A DNA stretch of 55,291 nt, from assembly GCF_002077695.1 (NCBI RefSeq), contig NZ_MWUE01000045.1, positions 1 to 55,291 on the forward strand, written 5' to 3'. The DNA comes from Pantoea latae. Its GTDB lineage: Bacteria > Pseudomonadota > Gammaproteobacteria > Enterobacterales > Enterobacteriaceae. Of this stretch, positions 22,381-30,739 are shown piece by piece (position 1 is the stretch's first letter; each line of letters opens with the position of its first letter). The notes beneath the pieces are model-generated. The model had not been told where the DNA came from. It searched no databases and saw nothing but the letters and a program-made list of their open reading frames with translations. The translations under genes were made by a program, and so were the position numbers.

Positions 22381-23193
22381 TTATCCCCCGAACAGGCGTT
22401 TCAGGAAACCCTTCTTCTCTTCTTCAATAAAGCGGAAGGGGCGTTCTTCACCGAGTAAGCGATCTACGGTATCAGCATAGGCTTTGCCGGCGTCGGAATT
22501 CGTGTCGAGGATCACTGGCTCGCCCTGGTTAGAGGCGCGCAGCACCGACTGATCTTCCGGAATAACGCCCACCAGCGGAATACGCAGGATCTCCAGCACG
22601 TCTTCCATGCTCAGCATATCGCCACGATTGACGCGGCCAGGGTTATAACGGGTCAACAGCAGATGTTCTTTCACCGGCTCCTGGCTGTTCTCGGCGCGGC
22701 GCGACTTAGAGGCGATAATGCCGAGAATGCGGTCGGAGTCGCGCACCGACGAGACTTCCGGGTTGGTGGTGATAATCGCTTCGTCAGCAAAGTAGAGCGC
22801 CATCAGCGCGCCGGTTTCGATCCCCGCCGGGGAGTCGCAGACGATAAAGTCGAAATCCATCGCCGCCAGGTCGTTCAGCACTTTTTCCACGCCTTCGCGG
22901 GTGAGCGCGTCTTTGTCGCGCGTCTGGGAAGCGGGCAGAATATGCAGCATCTCGGTGCGCTTGTCTTTGATCAGCGCCTGATTCAGCGTGGCGTCGCCCT
23001 GAATAACGTTAACAAAGTCGTACACCACGCGGCGCTCGCACCCCATGATCAGATCCAGGTTACGCAGACCAATGTCGAAGTCGATGACAACCGTCTTTTT
23101 GCCTTTTTGCGCTAAACCGGTGGCGATGGCCGCGCTTGACGTGGTCTTGCCAACGCCCCCTTTACCGGATGTAACTACAATAATGCGTGCCAT
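22381..23193 (-). CDS. minD: Septum site-determining ATPase MinD
   Basis: A 270-residue ParA/MinD ATPase. The deviant Walker A GKGGVGKTT has K11 and K16; IVCDSPAGIE is Walker B, and RKFIEEE-type C-terminal amphipathic helix GFLKRLFGG is the membrane-targeting sequence. ATP-bound MinD recruits MinC and MinE to the membrane. Second gene of minCDE, 33 bp after minC. Confidence 0.98.
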   Translation of the reverse strand: MARIIVVTSGKGGVGKTTSSAAIATGLAQKGKKTVVIDFDIGLRNLDLIMGCERRVVYDFVNVIQGDATLNQALIKDKRTEMLHILPASQTRDKDALTREGVEKVLNDLAAMDFDFIVCDSPAGIETGALMALYFADEAIITTNPEVSSVRDSDRILGIIASKSRRAENSQEPVKEHLLLTRYNPGRVNRGDMLSMEDVLEILRIPLVGVIPEDQSVLRASNQGEPVILDTNSDAGKAYADTVDRLLGEERPFRFIEEEKKGFLKRLFGG

Positions 23194-23226
23194 AAATGTT
23201 GATTTCCTTAACAGAAGAAAAGGGGC

Positions 23227-23931
23227 CTAATTAAGTGTCTGGATAGTCAGCGCGCCCTCTTCGAGGCTGAGGCGCGCGGCTTTACCAAAAAATTCCGCCG
23301 GGATTTGATCCATGATCCAGTACTCACCGGCGATAGAGACCAACTCTGCTGCCAGGTTGGTGCAAAAAATCTGGCTGTTGCGGTCGCCGCCGGCGCCTGC
23401 CAGCGCGCGTCCTCGCATCATGCCGTAAATATGAATATTGCCGTCGGCCACCAGTTCGGCACCGGCGCTTACGCTGTTGGTAACGATTAAGTCAGCATTG
23501 CGCGCGTAAATCTGCTGGCCGGAACGCACCGGCGTAGTGACAATGCGCGTTTTGCTGGCCGGCGGCTCAGCGGGTACCACGGGCTGCGCCTCAGGCGCGG
23601 GCGCTTCGCTGCGCGGCTTGCTCTCTTTGCCTTCCGCCAGCACCGGCAGGCCGGCGCGGGCGATCATGCGCTTCAGCGCCTCGTCTTTGCAGCCGCTGAC
23701 GCCGACGATGCGCAGGCCGGTGGCGGCAATCGCCTGCTGCAGCTGTTTCCAGTTGACGTTGCCGCTCAGCGCCGCCACGTTAAGTACCACCGGCGCATTT
23801 TTTAAAAAAGCGGGCGCCTGATCGATTTTGTCCTGAAGTGCCTTGCGGATCACGTCAGGTTCGGGATGGTGCAGATGAACAACAGACAGGGTAAAACTGC
23901 TACCTTTGAATTCGATTGGCGTTTGTGACAT
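23227..23931 (-). CDS. minC: Septum formation inhibitor MinC
   Basis: A 234-residue FtsZ inhibitor. The N-terminal domain (1-105; TPIEFKGSSFTLSVVHLH) blocks FtsZ assembly; a variable Pro/Ala/Glu-rich linker (about 106-130) joins the C-terminal beta-helix domain with DLIVTNSVSAGAELVADGNIHIYG and GRALAGAGGDRNSQIFC, which dimerises and binds MinD. The ATG at 23931 gives the family start (MSQTPIE); a GTG three codons upstream is possible. First gene of the operon, divergent from ycgL. Confidence 0.96.
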   Translation of the reverse strand: MSQTPIEFKGSSFTLSVVHLHHPEPDVIRKALQDKIDQAPAFLKNAPVVLNVAALSGNVNWKQLQQAIAATGLRIVGVSGCKDEALKRMIARAGLPVLAEGKESKPRSEAPAPEAQPVVPAEPPASKTRIVTTPVRSGQQIYARNADLIVTNSVSAGAELVADGNIHIYGMMRGRALAGAGGDRNSQIFCTNLAAELVSIAGEYWIMDQIPAEFFGKAARLSLEEGALTIQTLN

Positions 23932-24085
23932 CTGTCCCACTCAGTCCTGTTTTCTCGCCCGGCGAACAAACGTCGATAAAATCATCATTTCAGCTCGTCC
24001 GGTGAATATTCGAAGTTCTGCAAGCATGTTATAGTTACTGTTATTTCCAGGCAAGCCACCATCCAGGATTATTCGAGTAAAAAAT

Positions 24086-24361
24086 ATGTTTTGTGTGATC
24101 TACAGAAGCCCGAACCGTGAGCAGACTTATCTTTACGTTGAAAAAAAGGACGATTTCTCCCGTGTGCCCGAAGCGCTGCTGCGCGGCTTCGGCAAGCCTC
24201 AACTGGCGATGGTGCTGACGCTGGACAAGCGCGATCGGCTGGCCAACGCTGACATCAATAAAGTGAAACAGGCGCTTAGCGAACAGGGCTATTATTTGCA
24301 GATGCCGCCGCCGGTCGAAAGTTTGCTGAAAGTTCATCTTGAGACGGGAAAAAAAGATTAA
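24086..24361 (+). CDS. ycgL: YcgL domain protein
   Basis: A 91-residue protein of unknown function. MFCVIYRSPNREQTYLYVEKKDDFSRVPE and QGYYLQMPPPVESLL are the conserved YcgL-domain core. It starts at the MFCVIYRS position; E. coli has an N-terminal extension of about 11 residues which is not needed. Divergent from minC by 154 bp, as in E. coli. Confidence 0.93.
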   Translation: MFCVIYRSPNREQTYLYVEKKDDFSRVPEALLRGFGKPQLAMVLTLDKRDRLANADINKVKQALSEQGYYLQMPPPVESLLKVHLETGKKD

Positions 24362-24668
24362 TTCAGATTCATCTGTAAATATAATCAGTGCTTCTCGCTT
24401 TCTCAGCATAATTATATATAACGATTTGCAGCAAAATAATGGCGCGATTATCGCGCCTTTTACTGGTCAATATTCTTTATTGACAATGGAGTGGCGATAA
24501 ATTCACCGCTCCGGCAGCATATATTCACGCTTTTTTGACAATTTACGCACACTAATCTTTGCTAAACCATCTTATTATGGCCGTCACGGCGGGCGCAGAC
24601 CCGCTGAAGCGCAAACCTCAACGTGCCGGCGTCGCTGGCATCACAACCAACCAGAGCAGGGGATTAGC
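24362..24668. other. Intergenic region between ycgL and ycgM
   Basis: About 307 AT-rich bases. It contains the ycgL terminator (24441-24461) and two TTGACA hexamers (about 24480 and 24535); neither has a good -10 at 16-18 bp, so the ycgM promoter is not settled. ATATATAA-type tracts occur near 24412-24420. No gene is seen. Confidence 0.6.
24441..24462 (+). terminator. Intrinsic terminator after ycgL
   Basis: GGCGCGA (24441-24447) pairs with TCGCGCC (24451-24457) around TTA, followed by TTTTA. It lies about 80 bp after the ycgL stop. Confidence 0.8.
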
Positions 24669-25328
24669 ATGTATCAGCATCGTAACTGGCAGGGCGCCTT
24701 GTTGGATTTTCCGGTGAACAAGGTCGTCTGCGTCGGCAGCAACTATGCGAAACACATTAAGGAAATGGGCAGCGCCACGCCAACCGAGCCGGTAATTTTT
24801 ATCAAGCCGGAGACCGCCCTTTGCGATCTGCGCCAGCCGCTCTCTATTCCCTCCGCGTTCGGTGAGGTGCATCACGAAGTAGAACTGGCGGTACTGATTG
24901 GCGCCACCCTGAAGCAGGCCGGTGAAGAGCACGTGGCGAAAGCGATCGCCGGCTATGGCGTCGCGCTCGATTTAACCCTGCGCGATCTGCAGGCGGGCTT
25001 TAAAAAAGCGGGCCAGCCGTGGGAAAAATCGAAAGGCTTCGATAATTCCTGTCCGCTCTCTGGCTTTATTCCCGCGGCAGAGTTTCCAGGCGACCCGCAG
25101 GATACCGAACTCAAGCTGGTGGTCAACGGCGAGGTGCGTCAGCACGGCAGAACCTCAGATATGATCCATCAGATCCTGCCGCTTATCGCCCATATGAGTC
25201 AGTACTTTACCCTGCGCGCAGGCGACGTGGTGCTGACCGGCACGCCGGAAGGCGTTGGCCCGATGCGCTCCGGCGACACGCTGGAAGTCTCGCTGGCGGG
25301 ACACGGCATCAGCACGCGCGTGCTGTAA
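24669..25328 (+). CDS. ycgM: Fumarylacetoacetate hydrolase-family protein YcgM
   Basis: A 219-residue FAH-fold enzyme matching E. coli YcgM and the FAHD1 type, members of which act on oxaloacetate or acylpyruvates. Metal-binding acidic residues are present in VHHEVELAVLIG and GYGVALDLTLRDLQ, with the loop GQPWEKSKGFD and the signature LTGTPEGVGPM. Starts at an ATG after AGGGGATTAGC. It is followed 43 bp later by ycgN, likely the same transcript. Confidence 0.92.
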   Translation: MYQHRNWQGALLDFPVNKVVCVGSNYAKHIKEMGSATPTEPVIFIKPETALCDLRQPLSIPSAFGEVHHEVELAVLIGATLKQAGEEHVAKAIAGYGVALDLTLRDLQAGFKKAGQPWEKSKGFDNSCPLSGFIPAAEFPGDPQDTELKLVVNGEVRQHGRTSDMIHQILPLIAHMSQYFTLRAGDVVLTGTPEGVGPMRSGDTLEVSLAGHGISTRVL

Positions 25329-25371
25329 AAACTTGCAACGCCGCGCCTGACCCGATATAAGGTGCGGTTTT

Positions 25372-25842
25372 GTGACTAACCCGGACGCCGCCATCATGAG
25401 TGAACTTCCTTTCTGGCAGACTAAACGCCTCGATCAAATGAACGACGACGAGTGGGAATCCTTATGCGATGGCTGCGGCCAGTGCTGCCTCAATAAACTG
25501 CAGGACGCCGACACCGACGAAATCTACTTCACCAACGTCGCCTGCAACCAGCTCAATATCAAAACCTGCCAGTGCCGCAACTATGAGCGCCGCTTCGAGT
25601 ATGAAGAGGACTGCATTAAGCTGACGCGTGAAAACCTGACGCAGTTTAACTGGCTGCCGCGCACCTGCGCCTATCGCCTGCTGGGCGAGGGAAAAGGGCT
25701 GCCGGCGTGGCATCCGCTGCTGAGCGGCTCAAAGTCGGCGATGCACGCGCAGCGTATTTCGGTGCGCTATATCGCGGTAAGGGAAAGCGAAGTGCGCGAC
25801 TGGGAGGATCACATTATCGATCGTCCCGACCGCAACGGCTGA
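25372..25842 (+). CDS. ycgN: UPF0260 cysteine-cluster protein YcgN
   Basis: A 156-residue protein with the Cys-rich signature LCDGCGQCCLNKL near the N-terminus and further cysteines in NVACNQLNIKTCQCRNY and RTCAYRL, which suggests a bound metal or iron-sulfur cluster. Matches E. coli YcgN; function unknown. The GTG at 25372 is chosen because AAGGTG stands 7 nt upstream; the ATG at 25396 lacks such a site. Confidence 0.9.
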   Translation: MTNPDAAIMSELPFWQTKRLDQMNDDEWESLCDGCGQCCLNKLQDADTDEIYFTNVACNQLNIKTCQCRNYERRFEYEEDCIKLTRENLTQFNWLPRTCAYRLLGEGKGLPAWHPLLSGSKSAMHAQRISVRYIAVRESEVRDWEDHIIDRPDRNG

Positions 25843-25845
25843 TAA

Positions 25846-25880
25846 AAAACAGGCTGCCTTCTCGGCAGCCTGTTTTTTTT
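25846..25880. terminator. Bidirectional terminator between ycgN and dsbB
   Basis: AAACAGGCTGCC and GGCAGCCTGTTT form a long stem around TTCTC, with T-runs on both strands. The last plus-strand Ts overlap the dsbB stop codon, so the terminator is shared by the two convergent genes. Confidence 0.88.
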
Positions 25881-26409
25881 AGCGGGAAAAAAGCTCGCGG
25901 CGTTTAGGCTTAAACGGCTGGGCGATCAGCGCCAGCAGCGCGACAATCAGGTAAGCAGCGAAAATCACCATCATCCACTGCGGCATGCTTAGCGTCAGGA
26001 AGCTCCAGCCGCGCTCCGCACAGTCGCCGCTGGCGACGAACACCGACGGCAGCCATTTATCCAGCGGCAGCCAGGCGGGAAAACGCGCGGCAAAATCGCA
26101 GGTGGTGAAGGGGTTAGGATGCAGCTGGATCATCGTATGCTCATAGGAGAGGCGAAGCCCTTCCCAGGCGCTGTAGATCCAGATCAGCAGGCCAGCCCAG
26201 CGCAGCGGGGTTTTTGGCGCGATAGCACCGACGATGCCCGCGCCCATCACGCCGAACAGCGCGCAGCGCTCATAAATACACATCACGCACGGCTTCAGTC
26301 CCATCACATGCTGGAACCACAGCGCCACCAGCTCCAGCGCCAGCGCCGTTAACGCCAGCAGCAGCCAGGCGGCACGACCGCGCGAAGATTGATTGAGATA
26401 TCGCAACAT
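25879..26409 (-). CDS. dsbB: Disulfide bond formation protein DsbB
   Basis: A 176-residue inner-membrane quinone reductase that reoxidises DsbA. Four membrane helices are visible, and the four redox cysteines are at the E. coli positions: C41 and C44 (KPCVMCIYE), C104 (FTTCDF) and C130 (SGDCAERGW). The frame runs 39 codons upstream; the ATG at 26409 gives the family start MLRYLNQ. It follows nhaB in the same direction by 117 bp. In E. coli nhaB-dsbB are likewise adjacent. Confidence 0.97.
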   Translation of the reverse strand: MLRYLNQSSRGRAAWLLLALTALALELVALWFQHVMGLKPCVMCIYERCALFGVMGAGIVGAIAPKTPLRWAGLLIWIYSAWEGLRLSYEHTMIQLHPNPFTTCDFAARFPAWLPLDKWLPSVFVASGDCAERGWSFLTLSMPQWMMVIFAAYLIVALLALIAQPFKPKRRELFSR

Positions 26410-26526
26410 CTTGCTTTCCCTGTAAACGGTAATGCCACGCAGTGTAAACCAAAAGCGCGGCGGTGCCAGCCCGGCGCAGGCGAAAATCCTGGTCATTTTG
26501 GGCTTAACCTGATCCAGGGCAGCCAT

Positions 26527-28056
26527 TCACATCTGCGGCGCGGCGATCCAGCCCCACAGCTGCAGGGTTTCGGTCACCGGCACCAGCAGCCAGTGCAGGC
26601 AGGCGAAGCCGACCAGCGACATCACCACGGTAAACGGCAGCGCCATCCACACCATTCGCCCATAGGAGAGCCGGATCAGCGGCGCCAGCGCCGAGGTCAG
26701 CAGAAACAGAAACGCCGCCTGGCCGTTGGGCGTCGCCACCGAGGGCAGGTTAGTGCCGGTATTGGTGGCGACGGCCAGCAGCTCATACTGCTGCAGGTCG
26801 ATCGCGCCCTGGCTAAAGGCCTGCTTTGCCTCGTTGATAAACACCGAACCCACAAACACGTTGTCGGATATTGATGAGAGCAGGCCATTAAACACGTAGT
26901 ACCAGCTGAGCTGCGCGTGCGGCTCAGCCTGCAGCACAAAGGCAATCAGCGGGCTAAAGAGCTGCTGCTCCACAATCACGGCGACGATGGCGAAAAATAC
27001 CGTCAGCAGCGCGGTAAAGGGCAGCGCTTCGGTAAAGGCCTGGCCGATGGTGTGCTCGTCCGTCACGCCGCACAGCGAGGTGGCGAGCACGATAACCGAA
27101 AGCCCGATCAGGCCGACTTCTGCCAGGTGCAGCGCCAGCGCGGCGATGAGCCAGACGCCGATAGCCGCCTGGATCCACAGCCGGAGGCGATCCTGACGCG
27201 TGCGCTGCGCCGCTGCCTCATGTTCGCTCTGCAGCAGGATGGCGCGTACTTCATCCGGCAGCGTGGCACCATAGCCGAAGAGGCGAAGGCGTTCCACCAG
27301 CAGGCTGGTGAGAATGCCGCACAGCAGCACCGGCACCGTCACCGGCGCCATGCGCAGGAAGAAGCCAGCAAAGTCCCAGCCCGCCGCATGGGCGATAATC
27401 AGATTTTGCGGCTCGCCGACCATGGTCATCACGCCGCCCAGCGCCGTTCCAACGCCCGCCTGCATCATCAGGCTGCGCAAAAAGGCGCGGAACTGTTCCA
27501 GCGTGGCGCGCTGTTGATGCGCCTCGGCGGCGTAGTCTGGGTCGGACGAGACGCGATGATAGATTTGGTAGAAGCCGACGGCGACGCTGATCACCACCGC
27601 GACCACGGTGAGCGCGTCGAGAAAGGCGGAAAGAAACGCGGCCGCAAGGCAGAAGGTGAGGCTGAGCAGCACTTTGGATCGCAGCGTCAGCAGCAGCCGC
27701 GTAAAGACGAACAGCAGCAGCTGTTTCATAAAAAAGATGCCGGCCACCATAAAGATCAGCAGCAGCAGCACTTCCAGATTGCCGGCCAGCTCCTGCTTGA
27801 CCTGCTCGGCGCTGGCCATGCCGATGGCGATCGCCTCCAGCGTCAGCAAACCGCCGGGCAGCAGCGGATGGCACTTTAGCGCCATGCCGAGGGTGAAGAT
27901 AAATTCGGCGATCAGCAGCCAGCCGGCGAGAAACGGGCTGACAAAGAAGAACAGCAGCGGATTGATGATCAGAAATGCCAGCAGCAGCATTTTGTACCAG
28001 TTGGGCGACTGGCCGAGAAAGTTGCGATGCAGCGCCTGGCCCCAGGTGATCTCCAT
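26527..28056 (-). CDS. nhaB: Na+/H+ antiporter NhaB
   Basis: A 509-residue membrane antiporter exchanging sodium for protons. MEITWGQALHRNFLGQSP at the start, AAAFLSAFLDALTVVAVVISVAVGFY, GGVMTMVGEPQNLIIA, LLSSISDNVFVG and NTGTNLPSVATPNGQAAFLFL are diagnostic of NhaB. A dozen hydrophobic segments are seen. The ATG at 28056 gives the E. coli start; the frame continues 21 codons upstream without family similarity. Divergent from fadR. Confidence 0.97.
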   Translation of the reverse strand: MEITWGQALHRNFLGQSPNWYKMLLLAFLIINPLLFFFVSPFLAGWLLIAEFIFTLGMALKCHPLLPGGLLTLEAIAIGMASAEQVKQELAGNLEVLLLLIFMVAGIFFMKQLLLFVFTRLLLTLRSKVLLSLTFCLAAAFLSAFLDALTVVAVVISVAVGFYQIYHRVSSDPDYAAEAHQQRATLEQFRAFLRSLMMQAGVGTALGGVMTMVGEPQNLIIAHAAGWDFAGFFLRMAPVTVPVLLCGILTSLLVERLRLFGYGATLPDEVRAILLQSEHEAAAQRTRQDRLRLWIQAAIGVWLIAALALHLAEVGLIGLSVIVLATSLCGVTDEHTIGQAFTEALPFTALLTVFFAIVAVIVEQQLFSPLIAFVLQAEPHAQLSWYYVFNGLLSSISDNVFVGSVFINEAKQAFSQGAIDLQQYELLAVATNTGTNLPSVATPNGQAAFLFLLTSALAPLIRLSYGRMVWMALPFTVVMSLVGFACLHWLLVPVTETLQLWGWIAAPQM

Positions 28057-28259
28057 GGCGAAATGTCCTGTGCGAAGTAGAGAGAGTGAAAGGGTAATCA
28101 GCGCCATCAGGTGACGCAACAGTGCCTTGCAGGATTGCGCGCGGCTGCTGATTTTTGCGCCAGCGCGCGCTTTTAATCCTTGCGCAGTCTATAACAGCTC
28201 CAGGGCGTCTGGTATGATGAGTGCCATTTCGACAAAGAAAGCAACGAGAAAACATCGCT

Positions 28260-28979
28260 ATGGTCATTAAGGCGCAGAGCCCTGCGGGATTTGCTGAAGA
28301 GTATATTATTGAAAGCATCTGGAACAGCCGCTTTCCTCCTGGGTCGATCCTTCCTGCTGAACGTGAGCTTTCTGAACTGATCGGCGTGACCCGCACCACG
28401 CTGCGCGAAGTGCTGCAGCGCCTGGCGCGCGACGGCTGGTTAACCATTCAGCACGGCAAACCGACGCGCGTGAATGACTTCTGGGAAACCTCCGGCCTGA
28501 ATATTCTTGAGACGCTGGCGCGTCTCGATCACGACAGCGTGCCGGTGCTGATTGATAATCTGCTGTCGGTGCGCACCAATATCGCCTCGATTTTTATCAG
28601 CCGCGCGCTGCGTCACCATCCCGATAAGGCGCGCGCCGTGCTGGAGAGCGTCTCCGGCATCGAGGATCAGGCTGACGCCTATACCGAACTTGACTATCGC
28701 GTGTTTCGCGGGCTGGCCTTCGCCTCCGGCAACCCGATTTACGGGCTGATCCTGAATGGACTGAAAGGGCTGTACACCCGCGTCGGCCGTTACTATTTCT
28801 CTAATCCCGAAGCGCGCGAGCTGGCACGTAACTTTTATGCGCGGCTGGAAACGCTGTGCGTGAAAGAGCCGTCGCAGGATCAGATTGTCGACACGGTGCG
28901 CGACTACGGCCGTCGCAGCGGCGAGATCTGGCACAGCATGCAGAAAAGCATGCCGGAAGATTTAGGCAGCAAGCGCTAA
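28260..28979 (+). CDS. fadR: Fatty acid metabolism regulator FadR
   Basis: A 239-residue GntR-family dimer that represses fad genes and activates fabA/fabB; long-chain acyl-CoA releases it from DNA. The N-terminal winged helix (about 9-75; PAERELSELIGVTRTTLREVLQRLARDGWL) is nearly identical to E. coli FadR, and the C-terminal acyl-CoA-binding helices include FRGLAFASGNPIYGLILNGLKGLYTR. An extended -10 (TGGTATGAT, about 28210-28218) lies 42 bp upstream of the start codon. The candidate target fadD is in the same window. Confidence 0.97.
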   Translation: MVIKAQSPAGFAEEYIIESIWNSRFPPGSILPAERELSELIGVTRTTLREVLQRLARDGWLTIQHGKPTRVNDFWETSGLNILETLARLDHDSVPVLIDNLLSVRTNIASIFISRALRHHPDKARAVLESVSGIEDQADAYTELDYRVFRGLAFASGNPIYGLILNGLKGLYTRVGRYYFSNPEARELARNFYARLETLCVKEPSQDQIVDTVRDYGRRSGEIWHSMQKSMPEDLGSKR

Positions 28980-28985
28980 AAGCGG

Positions 28986-29012
28986 AAAACCGGACAGCGT
29001 CCGGTTTTTTTT
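28986..29012 (+). terminator. Intrinsic terminator of fadR
   Basis: ACCGGAC (28989-28995), AGC, GTCCGGT (28999-29005), then a run of eight Ts. It lies 10 bp after the fadR stop codon. The same hairpin in reverse complement is at 29164-29192. Confidence 0.92.
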
Positions 29013-29035
29013 CAGGCCGCACCGCTGCTCAGGAA

Positions 29036-29140
29036 GCGGGTAGCATGAACAGAAGAGCAAAGCGTCCCGCGGCAGGGATGCCGCGGGCCGAGCGCGCAGG
29101 GACGCCTTGAGCGACTTTGCGATCTGTTCATGCTACTCGC
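29036..29140 (+). repeat. Structured intergenic element B (branched palindrome)
   Basis: The outer arm GCGGGTAGCATGAACAGA (29036-29053) pairs with 29123-29140 over 18 positions with one G-T pair. Inside, GCAAAG pairs with CTTTGC, then hairpin CCCGCGGC (29066-29073)/GCCGCGGG (29080-29087) encloses AGGGAT, and GCG/CGC encloses CAGGGA (about 29093-29104). The blocks GAAGAGCAAAGCGTCCCGC, GCGGGCCGAGCG and AGCGACTTTGCGATC are identical to those of element A at 9379-9563, but the outer arms are different in sequence. It sits between two terminators, so it may be poorly transcribed. Confidence 0.82.
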
Positions 29141-29161
29141 GACCGCGCCTGACTCACAGGC

Positions 29162-29192
29162 ATAAAAAAACCGGACGCTGTCCGGTTTTTTT
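29162..29192. terminator. Terminator of ycgB, inverted copy of the fadR terminator
   Basis: A-run, ACCGGAC (29170-29176), GCT, GTCCGGT (29180-29186), T-run. On the minus strand it lies 12 bp after the ycgB stop; it can work in both directions. Confidence 0.9.
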
Positions 29193-29203
29193 ATGGCATT
29201 TCC

Positions 29204-30739
29204 TTACAGCGCATTGCCACGCGTGGGACAGCGGTCCAGCAGCTCGACGCTGCCATCCTCGTTCTGCTGCTCGAGGTTCACGTCGAATCCCCATAGCCGA
29301 TGTACGTGCTTCATCACCTCGCGGCGGCTCTTGTCGAGCGGCGTGCGGCTTTGCGGCACATAACGCAGCGTCAGGGAACGGTCGCCGCGCAGGTCGACGT
29401 TGTAAACCTGAATATTCGGCTCGAGATTGCTCAGATTATACTGCGCGGAAAGCTGCTGGCGGATGGCGCGATAGCCCGCCTCATCGTGAATAGCGGCGAT
29501 CTCCAGATAGTTATTGCGATCGTCGTCCAGCACGGTAAACAGGCGGAAGTCACGCATCACCTTCGGCGACAGGAACTGGCTGATAAAACTCTCATCCTTG
29601 AACTCGCGCATGGCGAAGTGCAGCGTCTCCAGCCAGTCAGAGCCGGCGATATCCGGGAACCAGTAGCGATCCTCCTCCGTCGGCGACTGACAGATGCGCT
29701 TAATATCCTGGAACATGGCGAAGCCCAGCGCGTAGGGGTTAATACCGTTATACCACGGGCTGTTATAGGGCGGCTGAAACACCACGTTGGTGTGGCTGTG
29801 CAGGAACTCGATCATAAAGCGATCCGACACTTTGCCCTCGTCATAAAGATGATTGAGGATGGTGTAGTGCCAGAAGGTCGCCCAGCCTTCGTTCATCACC
29901 TGCGTCTGCTTCTGCGGATAGAAATACTGGCTCACCTTGCGCACGATGCGCAGGATCTCACGCTGCCACGGCTCCAGCAGCGGCGCGTTCTTCTCCATAA
30001 AATAGAGCAAATTCTCCTGCGGCTCCGACGGATAGCGCGCCGCTTCGACGTGCACCGCCTCTTTCTCGCGGCGCGGCAGGGTACGCCACAGCGTATTGAC
30101 CTGGCTTTGCAAATACTCTTCGCGGCTCTTCTGCCGCGCTTTCTCTTCCTGTAAAGAGATCTTCTGCGGACGCTTATAGCGATCGACGCCGTAATTCATC
30201 AGCGCATGGCAGGAGTCGAGCAGACGCTCCACTTCCTCAACGCCGAAACGCTCTTCGCAGTCGGAAATATATTTCTTCGCGAACAGCAGATAATCGACGA
30301 TAGAGCTGGCGTCGGTCCAGCTGCGGAACAGATAGTTATTCTTGAAAAAAGAGTTGTGGCCGTAGCAGGCGTGCGCCATCACCAGCGCCTGCATGGTCAT
30401 GGTGTTCTCTTCCATCAGATAGGCGATGCAGGGATTGGAGTTGATGACAATCTCATACGCCAGCCCCTGCTGCCCGTGCTTATAGCGCTGCTCGGTTTCG
30501 ATAAACTTCTTGCCAAACGACCAGTGAGCGTAATTGATCGGCATACCGACGCTGGAGTAGGCGTCCATCATCTGCTCGGAGGTGATCACTTCAATCTGAT
30601 GGGGATAGGTATCGAGCCGGTAGAGTTTGGCTACGCGGTCAATTTCCGCAAGGTAGACATCGAGCAAATCGAATGTCCAGTCCGGTCCATCGCTGAGTCG
30701 TTTGCTGTCCTTAATCGGATCGTCAAAGATTGTCGTCAT
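29204..30739 (-). CDS. ycgB: SpoVR-family protein YcgB
   Basis: A 511-residue cytoplasmic protein of the SpoVR family, whose molecular function is unknown. Conserved blocks include AHACYGHNSFFKNNYLF, QVMNEGWATFWHYT (a metal-binding-like ExxxxxH region), HTNVVFQPPYNSPWYNGINPYALGF and the terminal domain with YNVDLRGDRSLTLRY. E. coli ycgB is RpoS-dependent. SpoVR proteins are commonly encoded next to PrkA (YeaG) and YeaH, and both of those are 8-12 kb away here. The ATG at 30739 follows GAGGT; the longer frame upstream is not part of the family. Confidence 0.94.
   Translation of the reverse strand: MTTIFDDPIKDSKRLSDGPDWTFDLLDVYLAEIDRVAKLYRLDTYPHQIEVITSEQMMDAYSSVGMPINYAHWSFGKKFIETEQRYKHGQQGLAYEIVINSNPCIAYLMEENTMTMQALVMAHACYGHNSFFKNNYLFRSWTDASSIVDYLLFAKKYISDCEERFGVEEVERLLDSCHALMNYGVDRYKRPQKISLQEEKARQKSREEYLQSQVNTLWRTLPRREKEAVHVEAARYPSEPQENLLYFMEKNAPLLEPWQREILRIVRKVSQYFYPQKQTQVMNEGWATFWHYTILNHLYDEGKVSDRFMIEFLHSHTNVVFQPPYNSPWYNGINPYALGFAMFQDIKRICQSPTEEDRYWFPDIAGSDWLETLHFAMREFKDESFISQFLSPKVMRDFRLFTVLDDDRNNYLEIAAIHDEAGYRAIRQQLSAQYNLSNLEPNIQVYNVDLRGDRSLTLRYVPQSRTPLDKSRREVMKHVHRLWGFDVNLEQQNEDGSVELLDRCPTRGNAL

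Noticed and set aside
1..29140. Idea that the AGGGA-loop elements are CsrB or CsrC themselves
   Set aside because: CsrB/CsrC are single long RNAs with many GGA loops and their own promoter and terminator in other gene contexts; these elements are short, repeated and have inverted outer arms.
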